Shown: piece by piece, positions 13,701-28,700 of the stretch
Layout of the letters: each line of letters begins with the position of its first letter
Position numbering within the stretch: position 1 is the stretch's first letter
Assembly (NCBI GenBank): GCA_038501625.1
Contig: JAZAYU010000061.1
Coordinates: 1,104,303-1,168,302, forward strand
Source of the DNA: Corbicula japonica
Taxonomy: Eukaryota; Mollusca; Bivalvia; Venerida; Cyrenidae
Reading direction: 5' to 3'
Length of the DNA stretch: 64,000 nt
The notes under the pieces: generated by a model
What the model was told of the DNA's origin: nothing
The model's input: the letters and a program-made list of their open reading frames with translations, nothing else
Database searches by the model: none
Made by a program: the position numbers and the translations under genes

Positions 13701-16700
13701 TTTGTGAGCAGCTTTCATGGTAGCCACACCCTGGAGCAAATGTTTTTCATCACAAAATGAGAACAGATTGAAAGAAATAATTCATCACACTAAAATATAA
13801 CACCAGTGTAACTATTGTAATGTAGTAGGGTATTTATTAATGTTATTTTGGAGACTGGAAGGTTACTGGGTGCTTGTTAACCCTTTCCTCCATACACCTT
13901 TATTGCGTGGGCAAACAGTGTAGATCCAGATCCGTGCTGTCTGATCAGGATCTGCACTGTTCGCTTTTTGATTGGTAAGGTTATTTCTGACCAAAATGCG
14001 ACCAGTACAGATCCTGATCTGAATCTACACTGGAAGCACATGCATAAATATGTGTATATATGGAGGAAAGAGTTAATGTAGAAATTGTCTGGAATGTAAA
14101 TAAAGAATACTGATACAGCATAGAAATACATGTAAAACACTTGTTTTAACCCCTTACTCCATGAGATATAGCTGTTATCCCGTGGTGAACAGTGTAGATC
14201 TAGATCAGTTGGCACATCTGTGCCATTTGATGAGGATCTACAGTGTTTGCTTTTAGATTCATGGGGTTATTTCTGACCAACAGATGACCAATGTTCATCC
14301 TGATCAAAGGGCAAGGATTTGCCTGCTGATCTGGATCTACACTGGTTGCACACATATTAAAAGCCATATTAGATGGAGTGTAGGGTTTATAACAAGTTTC
14401 ATCTCATTGGAATTGTTGAAAATTGACATTTAATGTTGCAAACACAATTTTGTTGTACTGAATTCTGTCGTCCGCCTAATATCAAATCCTCATACGATGT
14501 TTTGAAATTATGAAATAACCACCAATCAGAATACAATATTTCAACAGATGACTATCTTGATCCTTTCCCATTGGCATAGAGGTGCCAAATTTTGACAGAT
14601 TTCGCACTAGGTTTTCTGTATTCCTGCGTAGCCATAAATTTTGCCGACACGAGGTTTTGATATTAGGTTGACGATGTATAAAATGATAGTTACATGTTTG
14701 ACTAAATGAAGAGGTGCTTGTGCAATGTTTCAGACGGTCACCTGGGAGGTATATAACAGTGTGGCTTCTTCTAGAGAGAATCTAACTCTAGCTCCTTCTA
14801 ACCTAAATATAACCTTGTTGTAAACCTCTCTGGCTTTCTAATATTTCAGATAAACTAAAACTGAGACATTCATAAACCATGCCATTTTCATCAGAAAATG
14901 TGTCTTCTGGTGTATATTTGGACACTTTAATGTTTACATTTGGGCTTGACAAAATAGGGTTGGGGTTATTAACCTTGTCCACTTAAATACAGTCGGGACA
15001 CTAATTTTCAGAGAACTTGGTATTTGATTATAAATTCGGTGTGGATAGACTGATAACGATCCCAATCTATCAAAACAAAACAAAAAAGATTAGTTTATAT
15101 AGTGTAGACCATGTGTAGACCCTCTTTTTTTGGGGGGGGGGGGGCAGCCAGTTTATACACATTTTGGAGAAAACGGGGTCCGTCTTCCAAGCACCTGTGC
15201 ATACCACTGGTGTTTGGTTGTATCATAGGGGAGACAACCTGAGGATATATTTTCTGATGCCATGGTACATTGGTTTTTGGTCTTGATAATAGTTTTAGTT
15301 TCTGGCAACTGGTAGCCATTTCAGCTAATCAGATGCTTGAGATTTGAGACTGGTTTCAAATCTCAGTTTTAAATCTTGAGGCCTGGTACTCCTGTAATGT
15401 TCTTCTGAAGGCCAACTATGATGGCTGGTGTGTGTCATTTCCTGCTATTGTAGTCACAAATTGTATGAGTTACAAACAAGATGATTACCTTGGGCACCAA
15501 GGAAACGGAGAGAAGGGGGTAGAAAGTAAGAGACAGTAATCTAATTTAAAACAGGAAATGAGGTAAAAAGATGGAAACTACCCACTCAAACTACAAACAT
15601 TTGTAATATAAGGACATGTTACTCTGCACTATGAATACACACTAATTAAAAAATAATATGATCATGTGTCAAATAAAATCAAGAAATGGCAAGATGAAAT
15701 TCAATGACAGAGGTGCTTTGGCAGCAAATTACATGAAATGGCACGTACCAGTCACCATAGACAGCGGGGCTCATTTAGTTTGATCAGATATGTTTCTGTG
15801 GTTAAACTTTTATCAATAAAAAGATGAAAATGCTTTACAGAGCTTCATTTAACCATTTCTGCTTAGATATATTCAGCTGATCTCGATCTTCCACTGGTTG
15901 CCCATGGGATATTAGCCATATTCCATGGAGTAAGGGGTTAAAGGTCAATCTTTATGAAATGATCTGACAATCCTCGGGTTTATTTTAAGTCGGTGCTTCA
16001 ATGATTTATATAACCTTTCCTTTATATATACACCTTTTATAGATAGAGCAAACAGTGTGGATCCAGATCAGCCCACACATCCATGCCATCTGATCGGAAT
16101 CTGCACTGTTCTCTCTTTTGGTCAGAAATAACCTAATAAATCAACAAGTGAACAGTTTAGATCTTGATCAGATGGCATAGATATGCCAGCTGATCTGGAT
16201 CTACACTGTTTGCCCATGTCATATTGGCGTATATATGGAGGAAAGGGATAGTTATTTGTTTGTAGTTTTCACCAGTGAATGTCTCACAATACTCCTAAGA
16301 TATTGTTTTGAAACATAAATATAGATAATAACAGTATTTCTGTGTGTTTACCTTTGTTCTAGAATATAGGTTTTATCTTATGTATGAAAGTAGTATTAAC
16401 ATATTTTGTAAAACATTTACTGTAAATGTAACCATAGACATTTCTTGTTTACATCACATTTGTCATGCTGGTGAGGCATACATTCCTGCTGGCTGATGCA
16501 TACCTCAGACTTCCAGAATTTATACCCTTCTCATATCTGTTTTAATATTACATTATACACTAAGATACAGAAATATGTCTATTCTAGCTATCTAAAAAAA
16601 TCAAATCACATGATTGGATTTTTTTCTGTTCCACAAAATTTAAGTAGCAACATGACAGTCAAGTGGCTAAAATCAAAGATCAAACTGTTTTTATGTCTTG

Positions 16701-19700
16701 GTTATATTCTGTTTACGTCAGGGTTATTTTTAGGTCTGTGGCAATGATCCTGAAATTCTTCTCTGCCACTGCTTATGTATCACTGTGCTTCTGTGTAGGA
16801 GTTTTCCAATGAATCTCTATATACTGTACTCTTGAGGTTTAGAGGTCTTGAAAAATAATATTCATTCATTTATTTAAGTCATTGTTTAGTTTTAGTTTGA
16901 AACTCTGAACTTTTTTTTTCGTGTAACAAATAACTACATTGCATCAAGCAAATAAACATGGATCATATATCTAGTTAAGACTACACTTTTTCAGTTATTG
17001 TTTGTTTTTGTTAGGTATTGTCCAACAACATTGACCTGGCACTCTTGCATTTGAACCCATATTCGTTAAATTTCGTAAACGTTACGATCTACATTGAATC
17101 GGTAGTCCGGCATCTATTCCAATACACAACACATTACTGGGGTGTAAATTAAATAAATATATCGGCGTATTCGCTGATACCCGTGTTTATCCAATGACCT
17201 TTACGAAAATTAATGAAGTGCCAGATCAATATTGATGGACAATAATGTGTATCCAGCAACTGGATTATAAATTTATTTTTACATGATAATCACATAAACA
17301 GACTGACATACACATTTTTTGTTCTTACAGGAAAGAGTTAGATAAGAGACCAGTCTCTTCAGGCTACATCAAGCCACACGACCTTGCCACGGTGCCCGAG
17401 CCACGTGCTAACCCTGCTCCATTTGAGGATGTTTATAAATTCTGCGGTCCAGATGATGATATATTATACATGGATCTGGTATGCTATTTAACTTTGATTT
17501 TAATATACCAGTAGTAAAGTACCACTAGTCAATATAGACATTAGTCTATTTCTGGTATAAATATTGCTGTTAAATAAACAACTGAGTGCCTAACTTTATA
17601 TATTGAATACAGAATTCAGTATTAACACCAACATTTGATGTTCATGTAAATATTTACACTACTTAATATAAATTTTCACCATGGTGTATATTGCATACAT
17701 AAACACAGGCAGGTAGGATTGATTTGTAAATTAGGGCCGCGGAATAGATGACGCTTGCTGCAAAAACAGCACTACTTAATATAGATTTTTGCCATGGTGT
17801 ATATTGCACTCATAAACACAGGCATGTAGGAATGATTTGTAAACTGGGGCCACAGAATAGATGATACTTGCTGCAAAAACAGCAAAGTGGCATATCAATA
17901 AAATAAAATGATTATACCATGTATACTGCCATTAGTTAGGAATGTGATGTTTAAATGATCAAAAACTATAATTTACAGTTTTCTTCTTTATTTCATATAT
18001 AAGAGGTCTTTATTTTTATACCATATAGGTCTGCATATGTAAACATAATAGTTATACATAGAGATGTCGTAATGTTTTCCAAATGTGATCACCCGATTGA
18101 ACATAAAATAAATTACAGTTCTCTAGAATCACAATTTAAAAACAGTTCACTCAAACACAAATTTAATCCATCCCAACATTTCAGGGGGATAAAGCCCCCC
18201 TTCTTCAAGGGGCTTTTACATTGAAAATCTTTTACATGGAAAATTTTCCATGTTAGAGCCCCTCGAAGAAGGGGGGTTTATCCCCCTGAAACGTTGGGAT
18301 GGATTAAATTTGTGTTTTAGTGAACTGTTATAAGATAAATTAAATATCTGATACAAAGATCCTGATTAGATGGCTCTAATATTCAAGCTGATCTGGATCT
18401 ACATGGGTTGCACATGCATGAAACATGTAGATGTGGAATAAAGGGCTATTATTTGAATGATGTGTATATTTTACAGAGTGATGATCAGGTCTATGGTACA
18501 TCTGCTAACAGATATAAGTCACAGTTTGAAACAGAGTCCCTCTACCAGTTTTACAATAAAGACAAAATTTCAAGGGCCAGCAAAAGAAAGGCTATTTACT
18601 CGAGCTTTGATGAGTCAGGTCAGTATAATACTTGAACATTGAGCTTGTACATGTTTGTCAGAAGAGAGTTGGTTAAAATAAATAAATACCATTTTTGTGT
18701 TGCCTGCGATAGCAGGTAGACACATAGGGATCCTATTGTCCGGTGGCGGCAGCAGCGTCGTCGTCGGTGTTGTCCGGTAGTCCCCCAACTTTAACCTGAA
18801 ACTTAATGTTGCCTATAACTTTGAAAGTACTCGTCCTATTTACTTCATACTTGGAATATATCATCAGCATGAACACTGCCATCTGTGACGACAAGAATGA
18901 TAACTCCAGTTTCATAATTTTTTGGGTTATGCCACTTTCAAATGCAACTTTAACCTGAAACTTAATGTTGCCTATAACTTTGAAAGTACTTGTCCTATTC
19001 ACTTCATACTTGGAATATAACATCAGCATGAACAATGCCATCTGTGACGACAAGAATGATAACTCCAGTTTCAAAATATTTTGAGTTATGCCCCTTTCAA
19101 ATGCAACTTTAACCTGAAACTTAATGTTGCCTATAACTTTGAAAGTACTTGTCCTATTCACTTCATACTTGGAATATATCATCAGCACAAACAATGCCAT
19201 CTGTGACGACAAGAATGATAACTCCAGTTTCAAAATTTTTTGTGTTATGCCCCTTTCAAATGCAACTTTAACCTGAAACTTAATGTTGCCTATAACTTTG
19301 AAAGAACTTGTCCTATTCACTTCATACTTGGAATATATCATCAGCAAGAACAATGCCATCTGTGACAACAAGAATGATAACTCCAGTTTCAATATTTTGG
19401 AGTTATGCCCCTTTCAAATGCAACTTTAACCTGAAACTTAATGTTGCCTATAACTTTGAAAGTACTTGTCCTGTTCACTTCATACTTGGAATACATTATC
19501 AGCATGATCAACAACATTGGTAAGAAAAACATCATAATCCTGTTTGATTATGCCCCTTTCAAATGCAACTTCAACATGAAACTTAATGTTGACTTTAACT
19601 TTGAAAGTAATTGTCCTATTCACTTAATATTCAAAATAAATCATCTTCATGAACAACATCATTACGAAGAACAAAAATGATAACTCCTGCTGGACTATTT

Positions 19701-22700
19701 TATGAGTTGTGTCCCGTTAATATACAACTTCAACATGAAACTTAATGTTGCCTATAACTTTTAAAGTACTTGTCCTATTCACTCTTTGAATATATCATCT
19801 TCATGAACAACAACAACATCGGTTACAACAAGAATCATAACTCCTGTTTGACTATTTTTTTCAAATGCAAATTTCACATGAAACTTAATTTTGCGTATGA
19901 TTTGAAAGAACTTGCCCTATTCATTTAATACTTGGATTGTATCATCAACATGAACAGTGCCATCGACAACTGCAAAAATTATAACTCCTGTTTGAATATT
20001 TTATGAGTCATGTCCCTTTCAAATGCAACTTTAACATGAAACTTAGTGTTGCCTGTAAAATGGAAAGTACTTGTTCAATTCACTTAATACTTTGAATAAC
20101 TCATCTGCGTGCACAAACCAATTTTTGAAGATGATAACTCGGGTTTCACCATTATTTTAGTTATTCCCCTTTTAAATGCAATTTAGATGACACATGTGTT
20201 CTGTGGTGTAGTATTGAAATCAACTTAAATAAAATATTTTTATTATATATGATTAAACATAGGCCCACATTTCATCTTTTTCCATGCAGGCGACACATGT
20301 GTTCCGCGGAACACAACATTCTAGTGATTATTTCCTTCAATGTATTGAATACTAGACAAAAAACACTAAACTGGTTAAGAAGTTGTTGATAAGTATCATG
20401 GCAACTTTAGAATCAAAAAATGGTAACAATTTTTTTATAAGCTGTGATAAAATTTGAAAAAGTAGGTCAGACACCAGTATTGGTGTTCCGTCTAAAATCA
20501 TTTGTCAGCATTATTATGCCTCCAGGAGGCATAAAGAGTTGCACTCGTCCATACATTCGTCTGTACATACGTCCCCCAAATCTTGTGGCATCAACTCCTC
20601 ATTAACTATCATGCGGATTTCTTTTCAACTTGCACAGATGATCTAGCAGGATGTAAAGATTGTATAGAAATGATTTTTTCTGCAACCATTTTTACCAGAG
20701 TTATGGCCATTTGTTATAAATGTTGTTGTAGCAATGTGGGCATCAATGTTCGAAGACACATTTTAGTTCAATATTTATCTGTTTCTACTTTACTTTTCCA
20801 CACTGGTTTAACTTGAATTTCCTTCAGATGAAGAAGGTTATTTTGAAGATGATGGTGAAAGAGAGAGTGTTTATGAGGACCTATCCTCGTACAGTTCAGG
20901 GCGGGGCAGTCTTGATATGGACAGACGACCCCCAGAGGAGGAGCCCAAGACTAAACATATCTCCACTCTAGAGATGTTTGGCAAGAAAGGAACAGTGCTA
21001 CGAGCATTGTGGTCAGAAATGCCAGAGGTAACATATATGGAACATATGTTGGTAGCAAACCCTAATTTCTTTCTAAACATGTTCATTTGAAATTATGGTA
21101 CATGAGTTTAACCATTATTTATATGCCATTATAGATTGAACAAACAGTGTAGATCCAGATAAGCCGACACATCTGTGCCATTTGATCAGAATCTGCACTG
21201 TTCGCTTTTTAGCTCGACTAATCGAAGAATAGGGGAGCTATCCTACTTGCCCCGGTGTCGGCGTCAGTGTCGGCGTCCGTTAAACAAAAAATGCACTTTG
21301 GTCCATAACTTGAAAACTACTTATGATATCAACTTGAAACTTTAAATATTTATTCACCATCAAATTCTACATCATTACCAGCAACACCCATAACTCTGCT
21401 ACAAATATTTTTCAAGTTATGCCCCTTTTCACTTAAATTTTGTGTTAAGGAAAATATGCACTTTGGTCCATAACTTATAAACTACCTGAGATATCAACTT
21501 GAAACTTGGAATATATATTCACCATCAAATTCTACATCATTACCAGCAACACCCATAACTCTGCTGTCAATATATTTCAAGTTATGCCACTTTTTTCTTA
21601 TAGTTTGTGTTAAGCAAAATATGCATTTTGGCCATAACTTTAAAACTACTTGAGATATTGCCATGAAACTTGAAATATATTTTCACCATCAAAATCTACA
21701 TCATAACCAACAAAACCCATAACCCTGCTTCCAATATTTTTCAAATTATGCCCCTTTTTCACTTTAATTTTGCGTTAAGCAAAATATACACTTGGCCCTT
21801 AACTTTAAAACTACTTGAGCTTTCACCTTGAAACCTGGAAAATATATTCACCATCAAAATCTAGGTCATTATCAACAACACCCATAACTCTGCTACCAAT
21901 ATTTTTCAAGTTATGCCCCTTTTTCACTTATGCAATTGTCCCATAATTTTGAAACAACAGGAGATATTACTTTGAAACTTAGAATATATGTTTGCCATCA
22001 GTTTCTAAATCATTATCAACAAGATCCAAATATATTCACCATCAAAATCTAGGTCATTATCAATTACACCCATAACTCTACTACCAATATTTTTCAAGTT
22101 ATGCCCCTTTCTCACTTATGCAATTGTCCAATAATTTTGAAACAACAGGAGATATTACTTTGAAACTTGGAATATATGTTTGCCATCAGTTTCTAAATCA
22201 TTATCAAGAAGATCCATAACTCTATTGGAAATATTTCTGTAACTTATGCCCCTTTTTGCATTTAGTTTTTACCATGACTTTTCAATATTTAATTGAAACT
22301 TTGAATATTTTTTAACAAATTAGTAACAAGTTTTCTAACAAACCAGAAATATTTCATAGTTATTCCCCTATTCAGTTTAATATTATGGTACATTAAGGAA
22401 TTATTTCTGTTATTTGAAATGAATTTCTCCCTTACCATTCACTTGTTAATATTTTTCCTGATTGCACATGAATGTATGGCCATAGTTGTTATTGTTTTAA
22501 TCTTCATATTGCATTTGTTTCAAATGATTCGAATAGTCGAGCGCGCTTGTCTCCTCTGACAGCTCTTGTTGATTTATAAAATTATTTCTTTCCAAAGAGC
22601 AAACAGTGTAGATCCTGATCAGAAGGCATGGATTGGCTGGAATATCTGGATCTGCACTGTTCGCACATGCGATAAAATGCAAATATAAGGTGTAAACAGT

Positions 22701-25700
22701 TCATATAGTTACTGCATCAGTCTTAAAAGAAAATGTTGTAGAAGGATTATGGGATTCTTGTATGTCTTTTTAGCTCACCTGAGCACGAAGTGCTCATGGT
22801 GAGCTTTTGTGATCGCCTGATGTCCGTTGTCCGTCCGTCCGTGCGTCCGTCGTCAACATTTTCTTCAAACGACTTCTTCTCCTGAACTCCTGGGCCAATC
22901 TTGCTGAAACTTGGCAGGAATGTTACTTGCATGAAGCTTTACCAAAATTGTTCAAATGGTTCCAGTCCATTGCCTATCTAGGTCACAGAGGTTAAAAATA
23001 GATTTTGAACATGAAATTTTTAAAAATCTTCTTCTCTGAAACCGTAAGGCCTAGAACTTTGATATTTGCTGTGTAGCATCACCTAGTGGTCCTCTACCAA
23101 GATTGTTCAAATTATAGCCCTGGGGTCAAAATTGGCCCCGCCCCAGGGGTCACTTCATTTTACATAGACTTATATAGGAAAAACTTTAAAAATCTTCTTG
23201 TCTGAAACCACAAGGCCTAGAGCTTAGATATTTGGCATTTAGCATCCTCTAGTGGAACTCTACAAAGTTTGTTCAAATTATTTCCCAGGGGTCAAAATTG
23301 GCCCCGCCCCAGGGGTCACTTCATTTTGCATAGACTTATATAGGAAAAACTTTAAAAATCTTCTTGTCTGAAACCACAAGGCCTAGAGCTTAGATATTTG
23401 GCATTTAGCACCCTCTAGTGGATCTCTACAAAGATTGTTCAAAATATTTCCCTGGGGTCAAAATTGGCCCCGCCCCAGGGGTCACTTCATTTGACATAGA
23501 CTTATATAGGAAAAACTTAAAAAATCTTCTTGTCTGAAACCACAAGGCCTAGAGCTTAGATATTTGGCATTTAGCATCCTCTAGTGGAACTCTACAAAGA
23601 TTGTTTCCCTGGGGTCAAAATTGGCCCCGCCCCAGGGGTCACTTCATTTTACATAGACTTATATAGGAAAAACTTAATAAATCTTCTTGTCTGAAACCAC
23701 AAAGCCTAGAGCTTAGATATTTGGCATTTAGCACCCTCTAGTGGAACTCTACAAAGATTGTTCAAATTATTTCCCTGGGGTCAAAATTGGCCCCGCCCCA
23801 GGGGTCACTTCATTTTACATAGACTTATATAGGAAAAACTTTAAAAATCTTCTTGTCTGAAACCACAAGGCCTAGAGCTTAGATATTTGGCATTTAGCAT
23901 CCTCTAGTAGAACTCTACATAGATTGTTCAAATTATTTCCCAGGGGTCAAAATTGGCCCCGCCCCAGGGGTCACTTCATTTTATATAGACTTGAATAGGA
24001 AAAACTTTAAAAATCTTCTTGTCTGAAACCACAAGCTGAGAGTACTTTTGTACTCAGGTGAGCGATATAGGGCCATCATGGCCCTCTTGTTTATTAATTG
24101 ATAATTTTCAGGTGAAGCAGAGTGGTGTGCTAGACACAATAACTCCCCATGAGAGAAAGCTCCAAGAGGTAAGTGTACATCATATACGTCATCTAAAATA
24201 TAAGATTTAATAATGTCAGCATTTCAATGTATGAAAAAAAAATTGATTGTCAAAAAAACAACACAGATGTTATGAATGATAAAAAGATTTCAAGATAAAG
24301 TGTCTTGCACAAGACATTTGGTTAATATTAAAAAATCTGTCACGTTGGATGATTTCTTTCGGTGGGAATGCATCAGAGCCTGATTTTGATGAAAAACAGT
24401 TTCCCCTGAGTGGCAGACTTTTCTAGCTTCACCTTTAGTCTCCCACTTCTGTAAGATGCTTATACCCTTAGATACAATAACACCCATCCTGCCACAGAGA
24501 AAGTTCCAAAATGTAAGTGAACTCTTTGTGCAAGATAAAAATATTCTCCATGACAGTGATCTCCAAGGGGAAAGTATACACTTTGTATGTGCTAGACACA
24601 ATAACACTCCATAATAGAAATCTGCAAGAAGTCTCTGTATTCATTACATGTCATTATTTAATACATTCCCCTACATAAATTCCTTTTTGCTGAACACTTC
24701 CTTGATGCTGTTGCCTTCAATGCTGTTGTACTGGTAATCTGTGCAGTATAAACAATTGACACCATGAAAATCCTGAGATTTCTAAGAACTGTTGCTATTG
24801 CCAGTGGATTAATTATCTTTATTACCTGATACCTTATATAAATGTAATTTGGTATTTCTTACTGTTTTCTGAAATTCTTAAAACGTCCACGTTCGCGATC
24901 TGTTGACCGGTCAATAGTTTCGACTGTTTCCCTCAGGTGCTCTAAAGTCATAGAGGATTCCCCCATTGAATTGATCAGGTAATAAAACAGTTATTTCATA
25001 TGTGATCTGGGAACAGTCAAACAGTTGTCCCTCAGTGTCGGGGATAGTGTTTTGAACTGTTGCCCTCGGCCTACGGCCTCGGGCAACAGTTCAAAACGCT
25101 ATCCCCTCCACCTCGGGCCAACAGATTAACTGTTCCCAAATCACATATGAAATAACTGTATAATATGCTATGTAATGTTTTGTTGTTATTCATTTTACCT
25201 ACTGAACTCTTACTTACTTTCAGTCCATGTTTGAGATTATCACGTCAGAGGCAACATATTTGAAGAGTTTGAATGTGTTGATTGATGTGTTTCTGAGATC
25301 AGAGGAGTTCGGAGCCGAAATGTCCAACAGATGTATACTCACTAAACAAGAGCGTCATGTCATATTCTCCAATATTGGTGCCATACGAGATACTAGTGAA
25401 AAGTAAGTAGCCTTCATTGATAGTTCTTGCATTTGTGATATTTTCCGGTTGTGCTAATAATATAGAGGTATTAACACATTATTTTACCCAACAGACCTGA
25501 TTCGTCGTGAGTGGTGGTAGCACATGTTTGATCCTTGTGCCATGAAAGCAATTGGCATTGCTGGATTAAAAATAAAACTGTATTGACCCTTTACTCCATA
25601 TATGTGAGTTTAATTGCATGTGCAAAATGTTTGGTTAAGATCACCTGGCATCAGGATCTATTCTACTTCTTGGACAGAAATAACATCATTAATTAAAAAG

Positions 25701-28700
25701 CAAACAAATAGGTCCTGATCAGGCAACATGGATGTGCCGACAACCTGCATGCTGGATTAGAAGATGATGTGGTCTGATCGCATATTTGATAGAACTAACA
25801 TAAATGTGTTTCAGACCTGCTTATTTCATCAAAATATGGAGAGAAAAGTTTGATAGTCACACTTAAGATTTAGTCCATCCATACACACACCTTAAAATAA
25901 AGAGCATAACATCATGCATAATATAAGCATATTAATTTTACCCTGCTTGGCAGTGTTCTTGCCTAAAGCAGTGTGTTTGTTGTCTAAGTACCTTGCACAA
26001 CAGTGAAAGTAATCTATATATTTCTATTGCAGGTTCTTGGCTGGACTAGAGTCACGCTGGAAAGAATCAGTTATCTTGTCTGAAAAAGTCTGTGATATCA
26101 TTAGGGAGCATGCCTCCAAAAACTTTGAATGCTACGTCCATTACTGCAGTAACCAAACTTTCCAAGATAAAGCCGTCACAGAACTCCGGTAAGTCTTTGA
26201 TCAATTTCCTTGGTTAATTTTCCCCAAATAAAATGCTTACGTAAGCCCTCAATTTGCAGATACTTCCAAATTTAAGTGGGCACCAAAACATGTTGAGTTC
26301 ATATAACTTGTTTCTCAAACGTGTCTTATGCTTCAAATGCAATGCATGGAAACATTTATGTTGCTTTTAGTAGCCTGAACATCTTCATGCTTACTTTAAA
26401 CAACCCAAATATTGTTCATATCACTGTGAATTCAATAAACTATAAATTCGGTTCTCCTTGCATATTTAAAATTTTTAACCGAAATACTGGGTAGTAATTA
26501 TAAGAATTAATCCATTAGAAATATTAGAACAGCCACTTTGATGGCATAGCTTTTATTATATGCAACATTGTAAGCCAAAATATTGTGTACAGTCCAATAG
26601 TGAGTAGCTGTTATGTTAGCCCTGTTCCTGAGTGTTTATGTTCACTGCAAATGAAAGCCAATCGCAAGAGAGAACTTTCTTGCTGCAAAGTGCTAGACTG
26701 GTTTAAATATTAGAGCTTGTATTAGATTGTTTTCCAACAGACTTCTAAATATACATTACTTGACTGGAGTTGTATTCAGAAAACTGCTATAGTCTGAGTT
26801 TTGTGGCAGCAACAATTCTCAAAGATGATTCAACAAAATACTTGTACCTTCAGATTCCTTTACAGGATCAGATTCCTGTATAAAAAATAACTTGTGAAAT
26901 ACAATATACTTACCGTTCAATATTAAGATAATCATTATAAATTAAGAATACCAGTATAATTGAGAAAAAAAATGTGATATTTCAGGAAGAAGCCAGAGTT
27001 TGTTGAGACACTCCGTCGACTAGAAAGTCACCCAGACTGTCAAGGTCTTCCGATGATCTCATTCTTACTGTTGCCGATGCAGAGGATCACGCGACTGCCG
27101 CTGCTGGTGGATGCCATCTGTCACAGGATAGACCCAATCAAAGACAAGGCCAGGCACAAGGCGGCCACCAATGCCTTTAATGCTCTCAGTAAAGTGAGTA
27201 ATAACTATGCTTTCAAATTTATCTAAACTATTAACCCTTAACTGCATTTATACAGATTTGACCAGTGTAGCTTAAGATCAAGGCCCAAGATAATAAAACT
27301 TAGATTCAAGAATGGTCCCACATCTGTTCCATCCAATCTGGATCTACAGTGTTTGCTTTCTGTTTCCAGAAATAATCTCATGAATCTTTAACCCTTTCCT
27401 GTACAGACACACCTTTATTGCTAGGGCGAACAGTTTAGATCCAGATCAGCCGGCACATCCGTGCCGTCTGATCAGGATCTAAACTGTTCGCTTATTGATT
27501 CATTAGGTTATTTCTGACCAAAATGCGACCAGTGCAGATCCTGATCAGACGGCACGGATGTGCCGGCTGATCTGGATCTACACTGTTTGCACATGCGTAA
27601 AAATGCGTATATATCCAGGAAAGGGTTAAGCAAACAGTGTAGATCCTGATCAGATGACTGAGATGTGCCAGATGATCTGGATTTTCGCTATTTACCCATG
27701 TGGTATCAGCTATCCAATGCAGTAAAGGGTTAGAGGCACTAAACATGTTGAGTTCATAAAACTCGTCTTTCAACACTATAGGTACACACATGACCACTTT
27801 GAATTGCTCATTGGACTTACCAGGGTATAGAAAACATTTGGGTTATTGAAAGTGTTTAAAGCCATTAACTGCTAGGTAGTTGATTATAAGCATGAGAGTT
27901 GTTGTTACAATTGATATATATTCAGAGTATTGTATGTTATAGGTTGTTAAAAAATGCAATGAAGGTGCAAAGAAAATGCAGCAGACGGAACAAATGTATC
28001 ATATTGCAAAACAGATTGACTTTCCAGCCAGTAAGGTAAGCACACAAAGATTGTTATTTACAAAACTTAATTCTACAAAACTCGAGATATTACATACATG
28101 TTTGACATCATAGTTAGTGCTCAAGTTTATGAAAATTTTGTCAGTCTGGCAAAATAATTAAATGCACAAATAATTTAAATCAAAGCACAAGGAAATTTAT
28201 CATGTAACAGTTTATCTTATGAAAATAATACAAGAGCATGAATTAATGCCCACTTAAAAATATCATAGCAGGTTGACGCATAGGGATCATTAGGCGAAAA
28301 TAGGGTCCCATAGTCCCCTAACTTTAATATGAAACTTAATGTTTCCTATAACTTTAAAAGTACTTGTCCTAATAACTTAATACTTGGAATATGTCATCTC
28401 CATGAACAAAGCCATCTGTGACAACAAGAATGATAACTTTGGTTTCACTATTTTATAAGTTATGCCCCTTTCAAATGCAATTTTAGGCAACACATGTGTA
28501 CTGTGGAACACCAAGTTCTTGTTTGCAGCTTATGCCTGAAAATTTGTTCTTGCATATGCAAATGAATTAACAATAGATTCACAGTAGAATCGCTAGTATT
28601 TTTAAGACTTGTGTAGAAGCTATTTTGTTTTGGTTCAGATTATTGCCAATCAGTGGACTAGCTCCTCTTGTCTGTCACCTTTGTTTAACTCTTTCCTCCT

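Noticed and set aside
18733..19392. 219-residue minus-strand open frame with 53-residue repeats
   Set aside because: The 159-bp unit of element R1 is divisible by three, so an open frame repeats itself. The frame breaks in the more diverged units, and there is no domain.
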